A DNA stretch of 10,849 nt from Methanobacterium sp. (GTDB lineage: Archaea; Methanobacteriota; Methanobacteria; Methanobacteriales; Methanobacteriaceae), in NCBI GenBank assembly GCA_003162115.1, contig PMMV01000126.1, positions 5,043 through 15,891 on the forward strand. The letters run 5' to 3'. A program made the position numbers and the translations under genes. Position 1 is the first letter of the stretch, and each line of letters starts with the position of its first letter. The notes under the pieces are model-generated. The model was given only the letters and a program-made list of their open reading frames with translations, was not told the origin of the DNA and made no database searches. Shown in pieces: positions 1-6,836 of this stretch.

Positions 1-213
1 TGGATCCTTGAGTATGTTTACAATAAAACTATTATTTCTCTTAATGTTACGGACAGTTCTGGATCCATGGTGAAGGTAGAGAACTATCTCTTTTTTATTC
101 TTACATATCACACCTATAGGTGCTGCATTTGATGTTCCATCCTCATTCACCGATGTTACAATTGTTTCATATAGAAGGCCCTTCTCCATGCCAATTGATC
201 CCAGATCCAACAT
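1..213 (-). CDS. DUF447-family protein, N-terminal part (runs off left edge)
   Basis: The minus strand is open from an ATG at 213 to the window edge and encodes the first 71 residues, beginning [21 protein letters not shown] recognise this N-terminus as DUF447, a methanogen-rich family thought to adopt an FMN-binding split-barrel fold like flavin reductases. Its substrate is not established. The visible part fits the first strands of such a barrel: [20 protein letters not shown] at about residues 16-35, then [10 protein letters not shown] at about 48-57. A second in-frame ATG lies 6 nt upstream at 219. I prefer 213 because the G-rich ribosome-binding sequence GGGGATGA covers the upstream ATG. 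The gene starts 9 nt after the stop of the DUF2124 gene, so the two are probably cotranscribed. The C-terminal part is outside the window. Family assignment is fairly confident; the function is unknown. Confidence 0.75.
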   Translation of the reverse strand, partial: MLDLGSIGMEKGLLYETIVTSVNEDGTSNAAPIGVICKNKKEIVLYLHHGSRTVRNIKRNNSFIVNILKDP

Positions 214-222
214 ATTCATCCC

Positions 223-690
223 CTAAATTTCTTTTCTTAAAATAAAACCTGTTAATGTACCATTAATTATACAGTCAAAGTCTATTTTCGTGTGCCAGCT
301 ATATTCCCTGAATATATCCATATAACATAGCCCAATAATTTTTCCATCCTTTTGCAACACATTTTCAATTATTTTATTAATCTCTTCAGGTCTTACATTG
401 GCCTTTGGCATTGCCAATCCACCTAAAATTGCAACTACATCTGCATGTGGATCTGCAGACCCACCAAACTGCATTCCTTGTTCTGTGATCTCCATTTTTT
501 TTGCACTCTTGATATCTGTACCTGTGATGAAAACGGATTTCTTCTCCTTCACAACATATGCAAAAAGCATCGCAAAAGGGCTGCAAACTCCAGGCATACC
601 TATAAATGTGATTCTATCTGCATCCATTACTTCTTCTTTGAATGCTAATAGGTTTTCTGTAATTCCTGTAAACTCACTTATCATTTTCAT
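223..690 (-). CDS. DUF2124-family protein of unknown function
   Basis: A 155-residue soluble protein beginning MKMISEFTGITENLLAFKEE. The start at 690 is set by a perfect AGGAGG at 697-702, 6 nt upstream. The frame stays open to a TTG at 708, but that would place the Shine-Dalgarno sequence inside the gene. The sequence matches DUF2124, found mainly in methanogens. Alternating hydrophobic strands (ITFIGMPGV, SVFITGT, VVAILGGLAMP, GKIIGLCYMD) separated by helices suggest an alpha/beta Rossmann-like fold. A glycine-rich GMPGVCSPFA stretch follows the first strand and could be a ligand loop, but I can name no catalytic residues. There is no signal peptide or membrane segment. The DUF447 start lies 9 nt after its stop, so an operon with a probable flavoprotein is likely. 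The reaction is unknown. Confidence 0.8.
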   Translation of the reverse strand: MKMISEFTGITENLLAFKEEVMDADRITFIGMPGVCSPFAMLFAYVVKEKKSVFITGTDIKSAKKMEITEQGMQFGGSADPHADVVAILGGLAMPKANVRPEEINKIIENVLQKDGKIIGLCYMDIFREYSWHTKIDFDCIINGTLTGFILRKEI

Positions 691-728
691 GGCAATCCTC
701 CTGATCAAGTTTAAACAATTATAAGATT

Positions 729-743
729 ATTATAATAAATTTC
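729..743 (-). promoter_or_regulatory. Probable TATA element for the DUF2124 gene
   Basis: Read on the minus strand, TTTATTATA (739 down to 731) resembles an archaeal TATA box. A start site about 25 nt downstream would fall near 710-715, leaving a short leader that still contains the AGGAGG at 697-702. The placement is inference from spacing alone. Confidence 0.4.
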
Positions 744-747
744 AGAA

Positions 748-769
748 CTAAAAAATAAAAATAAATGTT
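748..769 (-). terminator. T-rich terminator of the small membrane protein gene
   Basis: On the minus strand, 23 nt after the stop of the 51-codon gene, the sequence reads AACATTTATTTTTATTTTTT. Runs of T on the non-template strand are the usual intrinsic termination signal in archaea. The tract also lies just upstream of the DUF2124 promoter, as expected between two separate transcription units. Confidence 0.45.
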
Positions 770-791
770 CTTTAAAGCAGTTTTAGGTTAT

Positions 792-944
792 TCAGTAGTT
801 ATCTGGTGGTCCCTTCAAAAAGATATATATTACATAAGCAATGATTAATACTATTATAATTGGTACTAACCATATGAAGATATAGAATAAAATAACTGCA
901 AGAAAAAGAGCTATTATAATATAAATCAGATCTCTTAATTCCAT
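792..944 (-). CDS. Small hydrophobic membrane protein, 51 residues
   Basis: Translation from an ATG at 944 to a TGA at 792-794 gives MELRDLIYIIIIALFLAVIL, then a long hydrophobic stretch and the polar end LKGPPDNY. After a short charged N-terminus (ELRD), residues 7-44 are almost all I, L, V, F, Y and A. A WLVP around residues 26-29 marks a likely kink between two membrane-spanning helices. No ribosome-binding sequence precedes the ATG. However, an AT-rich TATA-like element centred near 974 lies about 30 nt upstream, as expected for a leaderless archaeal transcript. The gene is divergent from guaAa. I do not recognise a family. The orderly composition, single frame, charged ends and promoter spacing argue for a real gene rather than chance, but a strongly AT-rich genome easily yields Ile/Leu-rich frames, so confidence is moderate. 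Confidence 0.55.
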   Translation of the reverse strand: MELRDLIYIIIALFLAVILFYIFIWLVPIIIVLIIAYVIYIFLKGPPDNY

Positions 945-966
945 GCTATACTGTTGGTTTGTAAGT

Positions 967-980
967 AATAAATATATTTT
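967..980 (-). promoter_or_regulatory. TATA element for a leaderless small membrane protein mRNA
   Basis: The minus strand reads AAAATATATTTATT from 980 to 967. Its centre lies about 30 nt from the ATG at 944, which predicts transcription starting within a few bases of that codon. The absence of a Shine-Dalgarno sequence fits a leaderless message. Confidence 0.45.
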
Positions 981-1014
981 CTCATATTCACGAAAATCAT
1001 TAGAAATTTAAATG

Positions 1015-1047
1015 AAAAGCAGATAAAAACTTTAAATATCTGCTTTT
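1015..1047 (+). promoter_or_regulatory. Inverted repeat overlapping the likely TATA box of guaAa (candidate operator)
   Basis: The arms AAAAGCAGATA (1015-1025) and TATCTGCTTTT (1037-1047) are perfect 11-bp reverse complements separated by 11 bp. The best TATA candidate, TTTAAATA (1031-1038), occupies the end of the spacer and the start of the right arm. A start site about 25 nt downstream would be near 1060, ahead of the Shine-Dalgarno sequence at 1067-1072, so the repeat would act in DNA rather than in the mRNA. It lies between two divergent gene starts, so a terminator role is unlikely. Binding of a repressor here would block TBP. The regulator is unknown. Confidence 0.5.
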
Positions 1048-1079
1048 AATCTATTTAATCAAATTTGAGGAGTCAATAA

Positions 1080-1661
1080 ATGAAAATACTCGTTATTAAT
1101 AATCATGGACAGTACAATCACAGGATCTTCAGGAACCTTCAGTACTTAAAGATTCCTTCAGAAATAGTTCCTAATACCACTTCAATCAAAGATATAAAGA
1201 AAAAGGAACCATTAGGCCTGATTCTCGGCGGTGGTCCTTCGATAGATCGATCAGGAAACTCTATGAGCTACGTTGAAGAACTTGATCATCCAATATTAGG
1301 TATTTGTCTTGGACATCAGATAATAGCAAAGGCCTTTGGTGGAGAAATAGGTGCTGCTGGAATTGAAAGTTATGCCAAGATCAAGATAAATATACTTGAT
1401 GAAAACGATATACTAAAGGGTTTTGGAGAAAATGCAAATGTTTGGGCATCACACAAGGATGAAGTTATCAAGCCACCTGAAAACTTCAAAGTACTTGCTT
1501 CTTCATCAATATGTGGAGTTGAAGCAATTAAACATAATACTAAACCTATTTATGGGATACAATTCCATCCAGAAGTTCATCATACAGAAAATGGTGGAAA
1601 AATATTTGAAAACTTCTATGAGGTGTGTCAAAAATTCCAAAAATCAAGGAATAAATTTTAA
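1080..1661 (+). CDS. guaAa: GMP synthetase, glutamine amidotransferase subunit
   Basis: A 193-residue class I glutamine amidotransferase. It hydrolyses glutamine and passes ammonia to the separate ATP-pyrophosphatase subunit, which converts XMP to GMP in the cytoplasm. Visible features are the N-terminal strand [16 protein letters not shown], the oxyanion region [10 protein letters not shown] (residues 45-54), the nucleophile elbow GICLGHQ with Cys76, and [14 protein letters not shown] with His163 and Glu165 completing the triad. Length is normal for the stand-alone archaeal subunit, with a slightly longer lysine-rich tail (FQKSRNKF). The start is supported by GAGGAG at 1067-1072, 7 nt upstream. 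The partner gene begins 107 bp downstream on the same strand. Bacteria and eukaryotes usually fuse the two domains; the split form is characteristic of archaea. Confidence 0.95.
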   Translation: MKILVINNHGQYNHRIFRNLQYLKIPSEIVPNTTSIKDIKKKEPLGLILGGGPSIDRSGNSMSYVEELDHPILGICLGHQIIAKAFGGEIGAAGIESYAKIKINILDENDILKGFGENANVWASHKDEVIKPPENFKVLASSSICGVEAIKHNTKPIYGIQFHPEVHHTENGGKIFENFYEVCQKFQKSRNKF

Positions 1662-1757
1662 ATTATATTTACATTATTAATTGTAAGATAAATTATAATC
1701 GGAAATATGGGAAATACATTTTTAATATTTGTTTGAAAAGATTATAACTTTATATTC

Positions 1758-1764
1758 AAGGTGA
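1758..1764 (+). promoter_or_regulatory. Shine-Dalgarno sequence of guaAb
   Basis: AAGGTGA ends 4 nt before the ATG at 1769 and matches the GGTGA core complementary to the 16S rRNA 3' end. It fixes this start, which also gives the N-terminus expected for the family (MLDPSEFI). Confidence 0.7.
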
Positions 1765-1768
1765 AAAT

Positions 1769-2695
1769 ATGTTAGATCCATCTGAATTTATAAATGAATC
1801 AATTAAAGAAATAAAAAATACAATAGGTAATAAAAAAGCCATAATAGCCCTATCTGGCGGAGTTGACAGTTCTGTAGCTTCAGTATTAACATCAACAGCG
1901 ATTGGTGAAAATCTAATCGCAGTATTTGTCGATCATGGTCTCTTAAGAGAAGGAGAATCTGAATATGTTAACAAAACATTTGGTGACCGACTTAATCTTA
2001 GAACAATTGATGCTGAGGAAGAATTTTTAAATAGACTTGAAGGTGTTTCAGATCCTGAGGAAAAGAGGAAGATAATTGGCGAATTGTTTATAAGAGTTTT
2101 TGAAAGGATTGCAAAGGAAGAAGGTGCAAAATTCCTTGTACAAGGTACAATAGCTCCTGACTGGATCGAAAGTGATGGACAAATAAAATCCCACCATAAC
2201 ATTGCACTTCCCCACGGACTGGTTCTTGAGATTGTAGAACCAATTAGAGAACTTTATAAAGATGAAGTTAGAGTGGTAGGAAAAGAATTGGGTCTTCCGG
2301 ATGAGATAGTAAACAGACAACCATATCCCGGTCCGGGTCTTGCGGTACGTATAGTTGGTACCTTGACTCCTAAAAAAATAGAAATTTGCAGAAAAGCCAA
2401 TGCTATTGTAGAAGAAGAAGTAAAAAAAGAAGGTCTTGATGCTACTTTATGGCAGTACTTTGCTGTTTTAACTGATACTAAAGTTACAGGAGTTAAAGGT
2501 GACATTAGAGATTATGGTTACCTTATTGTGCTTAGGATGGTTGAATCCATTGATGCAATGACTGCAAATGTTCCCGAACTCCCATGGAAAATGGTCAAAA
2601 ATATGTCTCAAAGGATAACAGCTGAAATACCTGAAGTAACTCATGTCTCACTTTCTGTAAGTGATAAACCTCCAAGTACGATTGAATTTGCTTAA
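1769..2695 (+). CDS. guaAb: GMP synthetase, ATP-pyrophosphatase (XMP amination) subunit
   Basis: A 308-residue protein that adenylates XMP and aminates it to GMP with ammonia from the GuaAa subunit, the last step of GMP synthesis. The N-terminal PP-loop ATP pyrophosphatase domain shows the signature [10 protein letters not shown], with SGGVDSS at residues 29-35, followed by [12 protein letters not shown] (52-63) and [13 protein letters not shown] (123-135). [14 protein letters not shown] (184-197) joins it to the C-terminal dimerisation and XMP-binding domain, which ends in the family-typical DKPPSTIEF. Length equals that of other stand-alone archaeal subunits and all core motifs are intact. 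The 107-bp gap after guaAa leaves room for a separate promoter, but cotranscription is also possible because no strong T-tract follows guaAa. Confidence 0.96.
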   Translation: MLDPSEFINESIKEIKNTIGNKKAIIALSGGVDSSVASVLTSTAIGENLIAVFVDHGLLREGESEYVNKTFGDRLNLRTIDAEEEFLNRLEGVSDPEEKRKIIGELFIRVFERIAKEEGAKFLVQGTIAPDWIESDGQIKSHHNIALPHGLVLEIVEPIRELYKDEVRVVGKELGLPDEIVNRQPYPGPGLAVRIVGTLTPKKIEICRKANAIVEEEVKKEGLDATLWQYFAVLTDTKVTGVKGDIRDYGYLIVLRMVESIDAMTANVPELPWKMVKNMSQRITAEIPEVTHVSLSVSDKPPSTIEFA

Positions 2696-2703
2696 AATAA
2701 CTG

Positions 2704-2730
2704 TTTTTTAAATTAAATTTATTTTTTTTA
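2704..2730 (+). terminator. T-tract terminator after guaAb
   Basis: Two runs, T6 at 2704-2709 and T8 at 2722-2729, follow the guaAb stop within 35 bp. No stable hairpin precedes them, as is common for archaeal intrinsic termination. They separate guaAb from the msrB promoter region. Confidence 0.55.
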
Positions 2731-2781
2731 TATTTTCTAAAACCATGAATTATTTAATTTAGTCAATCCATATATATAATA

Positions 2782-3246
2782 ATGAAACCCAAGTCAAAGG
2801 AGAAGGATGGATTTGTACCTATCTACTCAGTAAAAACTGGAAAGCTAGAACTGGTTGAAAGGATAAAAAAGACCGATGATGAATGGAAGAAGATTTTAAG
2901 CAAAGAATCATATAACGTGGCAAGACAACAAGGCACCGAACTTGCATTTTCAGGAAAGTATCACAATTGCCATGAAGACGGGATTTATGAGTGTGTTTGT
3001 TGTGGAACAGACTTGTTTGATTCAAAGACGAAATTTGATTCCAGAACAGGATGGCCGAGTTTCTGGAAACCCATTGCAGATGAAAATGTTAAAGAACATC
3101 AAGATAGAAGTTATAGTATGTTGCGGATTGAAGTATTATGCGCCCGCTGTGATGCGCACCTAGGTCATGTGTTCGACGACGGTCCAAAACCAACTGGACT
3201 GCGTTACTGCATGAATTCTGCATCTCTCCATTTAGTTAAAAGATAA
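2782..3246 (+). CDS. msrB: Peptide-methionine (R)-S-oxide reductase MsrB
   Basis: A 154-residue cytoplasmic enzyme that reduces methionine-R-sulfoxide in oxidised proteins, relevant to a strict anaerobe exposed to oxygen. SelR-domain motifs run in order: [20 protein letters not shown] (53-72); the first zinc pair Cys71 and Cys74; [12 protein letters not shown] (87-98); the second zinc pair Cys120 and Cys123 ([17 protein letters not shown]); and the catalytic Cys143 in RYCMNSASL. Cys63 is an extra cysteine whose role, possibly as resolving thiol, I cannot judge. The N-terminal 30 residues before the domain are lysine-rich and variable. No Shine-Dalgarno sequence precedes the ATG, and an in-frame stop lies 27 nt upstream with no other start between. 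The AT-rich stretch around 2749-2760 could be the TATA box of a leaderless mRNA. The gene appears to stand alone. Confidence 0.95.
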   Translation: MKPKSKEKDGFVPIYSVKTGKLELVERIKKTDDEWKKILSKESYNVARQQGTELAFSGKYHNCHEDGIYECVCCGTDLFDSKTKFDSRTGWPSFWKPIADENVKEHQDRSYSMLRIEVLCARCDAHLGHVFDDGPKPTGLRYCMNSASLHLVKR

Positions 3247-3432
3247 AACCTATAATTCAATATAAATTCTAGCGATTGTATGTTTGTGCTCTTATTCTGA
3301 ATACTCCTTTTACATTATAATTTTTGTATTCAGATATTTCAAGGTTCTTTTATCTCATTTTGTATACTTAATTCTTTGATAAGAAATAAATACTATTTCT
3401 TAAATATTAATTTTAAAATCTAACGTTTATAG

Positions 3433-3510
3433 GTTATCATAAATGTTTTAAGATTTTTTGGATCCTAACCTGACTTAAGTCCTCATATCATCTTATAATT
3501 CCATGATAAC
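3433..3510. repeat. Nested inverted repeat (possible structured RNA or cruciform)
   Basis: GTTATCAT (3433-3440) is the exact reverse complement of ATGATAAC (3503-3510). Inside it, TAAGAT (3449-3454) pairs with ATCTTA (3490-3495), extendable outward by two pairs past one mismatch. The enclosed 35 nt are less AT-rich than the surroundings and contain the palindrome GACTTAAGTC. In sequence this AT-rich such nesting can arise by chance, so this is only a candidate. Confidence 0.3.
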
Positions 3511-3811
3511 AAAATTTATAATTCATTAAATTAATGCTCTAATAATCAGTGCATTTTATAAATTTAATACAATTATTGTATATTCGAATTTAAAATTGGT
3601 ATATTATTTGATTCTTTTAATATACAATGAAACATAAATTGGACTTGAAAATATTATATATATGATTTAAATCAATAGAGAATAAAATCCTTTTTTGAAG
3701 CTTTTTATTTAATAAAAAAATTAAGGATTATATTTAGTAAAATAGTTTAAAATTTAATGTAAGTTATAGGACAGTAAAAAATGATTGTTTTATTAGTAAT
3801 TTTATTGGAAA

Positions 3812-3855
3812 CGAACTCCCCTATAAACAATGTACTTTTGGAGATATTTTATAAA
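3812..3855 (+). promoter_or_regulatory. Promoter region of the STT3-like gene
   Basis: Two TATA-like elements are visible: TATAAA at 3822-3827, preceded by CGAACTCCCC, and TTTTATAAA at 3847-3855. The second lies about 28 nt before the ATG at 3880, which predicts a leaderless mRNA. The first would give a leader of roughly 30 nt. The same CGAACTC word occurs at 5551-5557 ahead of an AT-rich element upstream of the nre gene, possibly as a shared TFB-recognition sequence. Confidence 0.4.
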
Positions 3856-3879
3856 TCTTTCAAAAATGGGGCATAAACA

Positions 3880-5478
3880 ATGGTTAATCCATCCCAAACT
3901 GATCTTAGAGAATTTGATTGGTACCAAAGTAGACTAAAAAAGTATTTCTGGATTATTCCAAGTATTGTGGTTTTTTTCATAGCTTTGATTCCTACCTTAA
4001 CTAATCAATGGCCATTAACCGTTGACATATTCGTTCATGTACGAGCAGCAGAAGTTTTCGGTCAATACGGACTCACATTTGTAGATCCGCTGATTAATCC
4101 ACCAGGTGGAAGTTTAATAACGTATCCTCCACTTTTTAGTTTGCTTATAACATTTTTAGGAAGTATATTCAAAATCGATTATTTCCTTGTTGCACGTATT
4201 TTACAGCCTATTATGGCGTTTTCTGTTGTTTTATCAGTGTCTTATGTTGCTAAAAAATTCTATGGAGATATTGCAGGAATTTCAGCAGGATTCCTTATTA
4301 TGTCAAGCTATCTATTCACACGTTTGGTATCTCCACTTCCGGAAACAATGGCCATTATATTTGTACCTTTGGCAATTTACATGTATTACCAATCCATAGT
4401 TACTGAAAAATATAAATATGCTTTAATAGGTAGTTTCCTATTCTTACTGGTAATATTAACTCATCAAGCTACAACAAACATATTACTCCTGGTAATAACA
4501 TCCATAACTATTGTTTTAGGGATTTTAAATAGAAAGAAAATTTATTTAATCAGTTACGCATTATTTCTGTCTGTTCCTCTAATAGCTGCCTTAATTTTAT
4601 CAATTGTCTCACTTTTATTATTCCCACACTTTGCACACAAAATTTTAACCTATGGAATCGCTTTGATTAAAACATCGGTCCCCTACAACGATCCAATAAG
4701 TAATTTAAAATATATAACATATTTGGGGATCGTAATGATATTCACTATCATCGGATCCATTGTTGCATTAAAAAGGAGAGAAACTAAAGATATATTCCTT
4801 ATTGTATGGATTGTAGTACTTTTTCTCTTGAGTAAATCTTACTGGTTTGGAGTTAATGTTTACACTATAAGACTACTAATTCATTTGCTTCTACCTCTTT
4901 CAATCCTCGGTGGTGTGGGTTTAAGCTACTTATATCTTGATTTCAAGAAAAAAGAATTTACTTCAAAAAGAATCAGAACAATATTTTTAATTACAATATT
5001 TTTAATTTCAACGTTGTTTGCTATTGTTACAGTTACTGAATCGAATTTTCAAGTTATACCACAATACAATACACAACCATATGGATCAAGTGAGTTAGTT
5101 GTTCCCCAACTTGCACCACCAACAATTTCAGATGATGAACTTGCTAATTGGTTTAATCAATATGGTGATAAGAAATCAGTAATAGTTTCAAATAACTATG
5201 AAACAAATTTATTCCTAGTATCTACAACGGATCAACCCATTGCAGCTGTAAAATCTTCTACACACGTAATTAAGCATAACTTTAACAGTACAGAACTAGC
5301 TAAGAAAAATGTAGGATATTTAGTATTCGATAAAAGATTGGTCTTTTCTAATTTTAACCAAACAACGATATTTAAAGGCTTTGTATACTACAATAAAAAC
5401 TATAATATAACTTCTTTCTTACCTGCAAAGGCACAATTATTGTATGAAAATCAATATTATATGGTTTTTAAAGTTTAA
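3880..5478 (+). CDS. STT3/AglB-like GT-C membrane protein, WWDYG motif not recognisable
   Basis: A 532-residue protein with about 11-12 membrane helices between residues 23 and 385 and a polar C-terminal domain (386-532). The first outer loop, VDIFVHVRAAEVFGQYGL then FVDPLINPPGGSLITYPPLF (residues 48-86), follows the STT3/AglB pattern (Asp-x-x-x-His/Asn-x-Arg, later DP..N.P.GS...PPL). Asp49 is in the metal-binding position. Arg148 and Glu155 (TRLVSPLPETMA) sit where STT3 has its second acidic motif, and Arg331 lies in a late helix. Where oligosaccharyltransferases carry S-WWDYG after a W-containing helix, this protein reads ELANWFNQYG...VIVSNNYET (437-442), so the sequon-binding motif is replaced. 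The C-terminal domain has three N-x-S/T sequons (Asn469, 493, 509), fitting an extracytosolic location. A GT-C glycosyltransferase of envelope glycan or lipid synthesis is the best guess; donor and acceptor are unknown. Confidence 0.7.
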   Translation: MVNPSQTDLREFDWYQSRLKKYFWIIPSIVVFFIALIPTLTNQWPLTVDIFVHVRAAEVFGQYGLTFVDPLINPPGGSLITYPPLFSLLITFLGSIFKIDYFLVARILQPIMAFSVVLSVSYVAKKFYGDIAGISAGFLIMSSYLFTRLVSPLPETMAIIFVPLAIYMYYQSIVTEKYKYALIGSFLFLLVILTHQATTNILLLVITSITIVLGILNRKKIYLISYALFLSVPLIAALILSIVSLLLFPHFAHKILTYGIALIKTSVPYNDPISNLKYITYLGIVMIFTIIGSIVALKRRETKDIFLIVWIVVLFLLSKSYWFGVNVYTIRLLIHLLLPLSILGGVGLSYLYLDFKKKEFTSKRIRTIFLITIFLISTLFAIVTVTESNFQVIPQYNTQPYGSSELVVPQLAPPTISDDELANWFNQYGDKKSVIVSNNYETNLFLVSTTDQPIAAVKSSTHVIKHNFNSTELAKKNVGYLVFDKRLVFSNFNQTTIFKGFVYYNKNYNITSFLPAKAQLLYENQYYMVFKV

Positions 5479-5549
5479 AAATAAATAAAGCTAAAATAAA
5501 GTAAATTTTATATTAAGAATAATGTGAAAATAATGTTGTTATAATAAAA

Positions 5550-5575
5550 CCGAACTCAGATTTTATTTTATTACA
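5550..5575 (+). promoter_or_regulatory. Possible promoter of the nre operon
   Basis: CCGAACTCAG is followed by TTTTATTTTATTA (5561-5573), resembling a TFB-recognition element plus TATA box. The start site would be near 5590-5600, giving a leader of about 60 nt. The shared CGAACTC word with the upstream gene's promoter is the main support. Confidence 0.3.
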
Positions 5576-5655
5576 AATACACCGAATATAGATACTACTC
5601 ATACGCTCTCATCGATTTTATTAAGTGTGTTAGATAATAGTGTAAACAAGAGAAC

Positions 5656-6825
5656 ATGATAAAAGGCAAAACAGCTTATCTAAAGAAACTGACTTCCCGT
5701 ATGAAAATGCAGTCTGTAGATGTTGGTAAAGAGCTTGATGGAAGCACACCTCCATCTGTTTTTATTGGTAGCTGGAATTATCCAAAGGTATATGCAGGAC
5801 CTATGATAGCTCCTCTTTCAGGGGACACAACCATAATGGACATGCCAGAATCCTGGATTCCACAGGACAAAAGCCAGGAAGATATTATAGGATACAGGTT
5901 GAATCTAGTACGTGGAAAACAGATAGTAGGTATTAAAGATCTTGAAAATTCTTTTGTTGAAAAGCTTCAGGACATATCCCTTTCAGAAAACTCAATTGAA
6001 AGTGAAGCAGAATTCAGTAAAAAACCTGTAGGCACTTCTTTTAGTGATGAACATACTCCTCATGGTCCAAGTGCGCTTATACAAAGATTTGACATAGAAA
6101 GTGTAAAATGGGATCGTGAACTTGAGAAAGTTTTTTATGACAGTGATCTTAAAGCAGCTGATGCTGTTCTAGACTTAAATACCAAAGGAATACCTTTTTC
6201 TAATATACAAAAAGCTTTTTCAGTAGGTGCAATGGGAGTTGGTAAACGAAGAAGACTCGTACCCACAAGATGGTCCATAACAGCATGTGACAGTACAATA
6301 GGTGATCGTCTACTTAAAACTGTTCGTTATAACGAAGTGGTAGACACACATCGTGTTTATGAATTTTCAAGTCTTAATAACTATTATGCTGTTCTTTTAC
6401 TACCAATTGAATGGCAGTATGAATGGATCGAAGCATTTTTACATGTTTTAGGAAAGGAAGAACTCATATTTTCTGATTATGAAAATAACACCGGGAAAAA
6501 AGGTTATTCTAGAGTTGGAGGGTGTTATTACACATGTAAAATGGCTGTGCTAGAGGCCCTTGCACGCGAAGGTAAACAAGCAGGTGCAATAGTATTAAGG
6601 GAAGCGTACAATGGATATGTACCTCTTGGAGTTTTCAATGTTCGAGAGAATGTCCGAAATGCAATGAATCAAAATTATTTGGAATTTGAGGACATGAAAA
6701 CAGCATTATCCTATATTTCAACTAAAATCAAACTTCCAATGGAAAATTTTGTGAAACAAAGCGATCTATTAAATGAACTATTACAATCTCGACAGACTAC
6801 TTTGAACAATTTTATACATAAATAA
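5656..6825 (+). CDS. nreA: Archaeal DNA repair protein of the Nre family (NreA-like) with C-terminal PIP motif
   Basis: A 389-residue protein with the conserved Nre blocks [13 protein letters not shown] (38-50), [19 protein letters not shown] (194-212) and [15 protein letters not shown] (288-302). In Haloferax, NreA works with the UvrABC system on mitomycin C damage and depends on PCNA. The last residues here, [12 protein letters not shown], contain Q380-x-x-L383-x-x-F386-I387, a near-consensus PCNA-interacting box, which supports the same partner. Many Nre proteins carry an N-terminal four-cysteine zinc motif. None is present here: an in-frame stop lies 15 nt upstream of the ATG, and I saw no cysteine cluster in other frames upstream. 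The ribosome-binding sequence is weak (AAGAGA). The next gene starts 11 bp after the stop. The sub-branch (NreA or NreB) is chosen because of the PIP box. Confidence 0.88.
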   Translation: MIKGKTAYLKKLTSRMKMQSVDVGKELDGSTPPSVFIGSWNYPKVYAGPMIAPLSGDTTIMDMPESWIPQDKSQEDIIGYRLNLVRGKQIVGIKDLENSFVEKLQDISLSENSIESEAEFSKKPVGTSFSDEHTPHGPSALIQRFDIESVKWDRELEKVFYDSDLKAADAVLDLNTKGIPFSNIQKAFSVGAMGVGKRRRLVPTRWSITACDSTIGDRLLKTVRYNEVVDTHRVYEFSSLNNYYAVLLLPIEWQYEWIEAFLHVLGKEELIFSDYENNTGKKGYSRVGGCYYTCKMAVLEALAREGKQAGAIVLREAYNGYVPLGVFNVRENVRNAMNQNYLEFEDMKTALSYISTKIKLPMENFVKQSDLLNELLQSRQTTLNNFIHK

Positions 6826-6830
6826 AGAGG
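6824..6830 (+). promoter_or_regulatory. Shine-Dalgarno sequence overlapping the nre stop codon
   Basis: AAAGAGG begins inside the TAA of the nre gene and ends 6 nt before the ATG at 6837. This shows that the downstream PLP enzyme is translated from the same message. Confidence 0.65.
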
Positions 6831-6836
6831 ATATAA

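Larger units (their letters stand above)
3247..3879 (+). other. AT-rich intergenic region, no gene found
   Basis: This 633-bp stretch has only very short reading frames on either strand. The ATGs I followed hit stops within about a dozen codons. It contains a nested inverted repeat (3433-3510), a 15-bp palindrome ATACAAT-T-ATTGTAT (3567-3581), a long imperfect A/T hairpin (3686-3729), and near its right end the promoter of the STT3-like gene. No tRNA, CRISPR repeat or degraded coding sequence is apparent. It may be simple spacer or may hold an unannotated small RNA. Confidence 0.6.

Noticed and set aside
398..724. 108-codon plus-strand frame opposite the DUF2124 gene
   Set aside because: The minus-strand gene has a perfect Shine-Dalgarno sequence and a known family; the plus-strand product looks like a shadow.
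1933..2505. Open frames of 83-90 codons on the minus strand across guaAb
   Set aside because: They lie opposite a well-conserved gene with intact motifs, overlap one another in different frames and show no recognisable protein features.
3567..3581. Palindrome ATACAAT-T-ATTGTAT as an operator
   Set aside because: It is about 300 bp from the nearest gene start and AT-rich, so there is no positional support for a regulatory role.
3686..3729. Large imperfect hairpin AATCCTT...AAGGATT with an inner A/T stem
   Set aside because: It is almost entirely A and T, lies far from either gene end and is the kind of pairing expected by chance in this composition.
3830..3937. Short frame starting at the first ATAAACAATG copy
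   Set aside because: It is out of frame with the STT3-like gene, overlaps its start, and encodes about 35 unremarkable residues.
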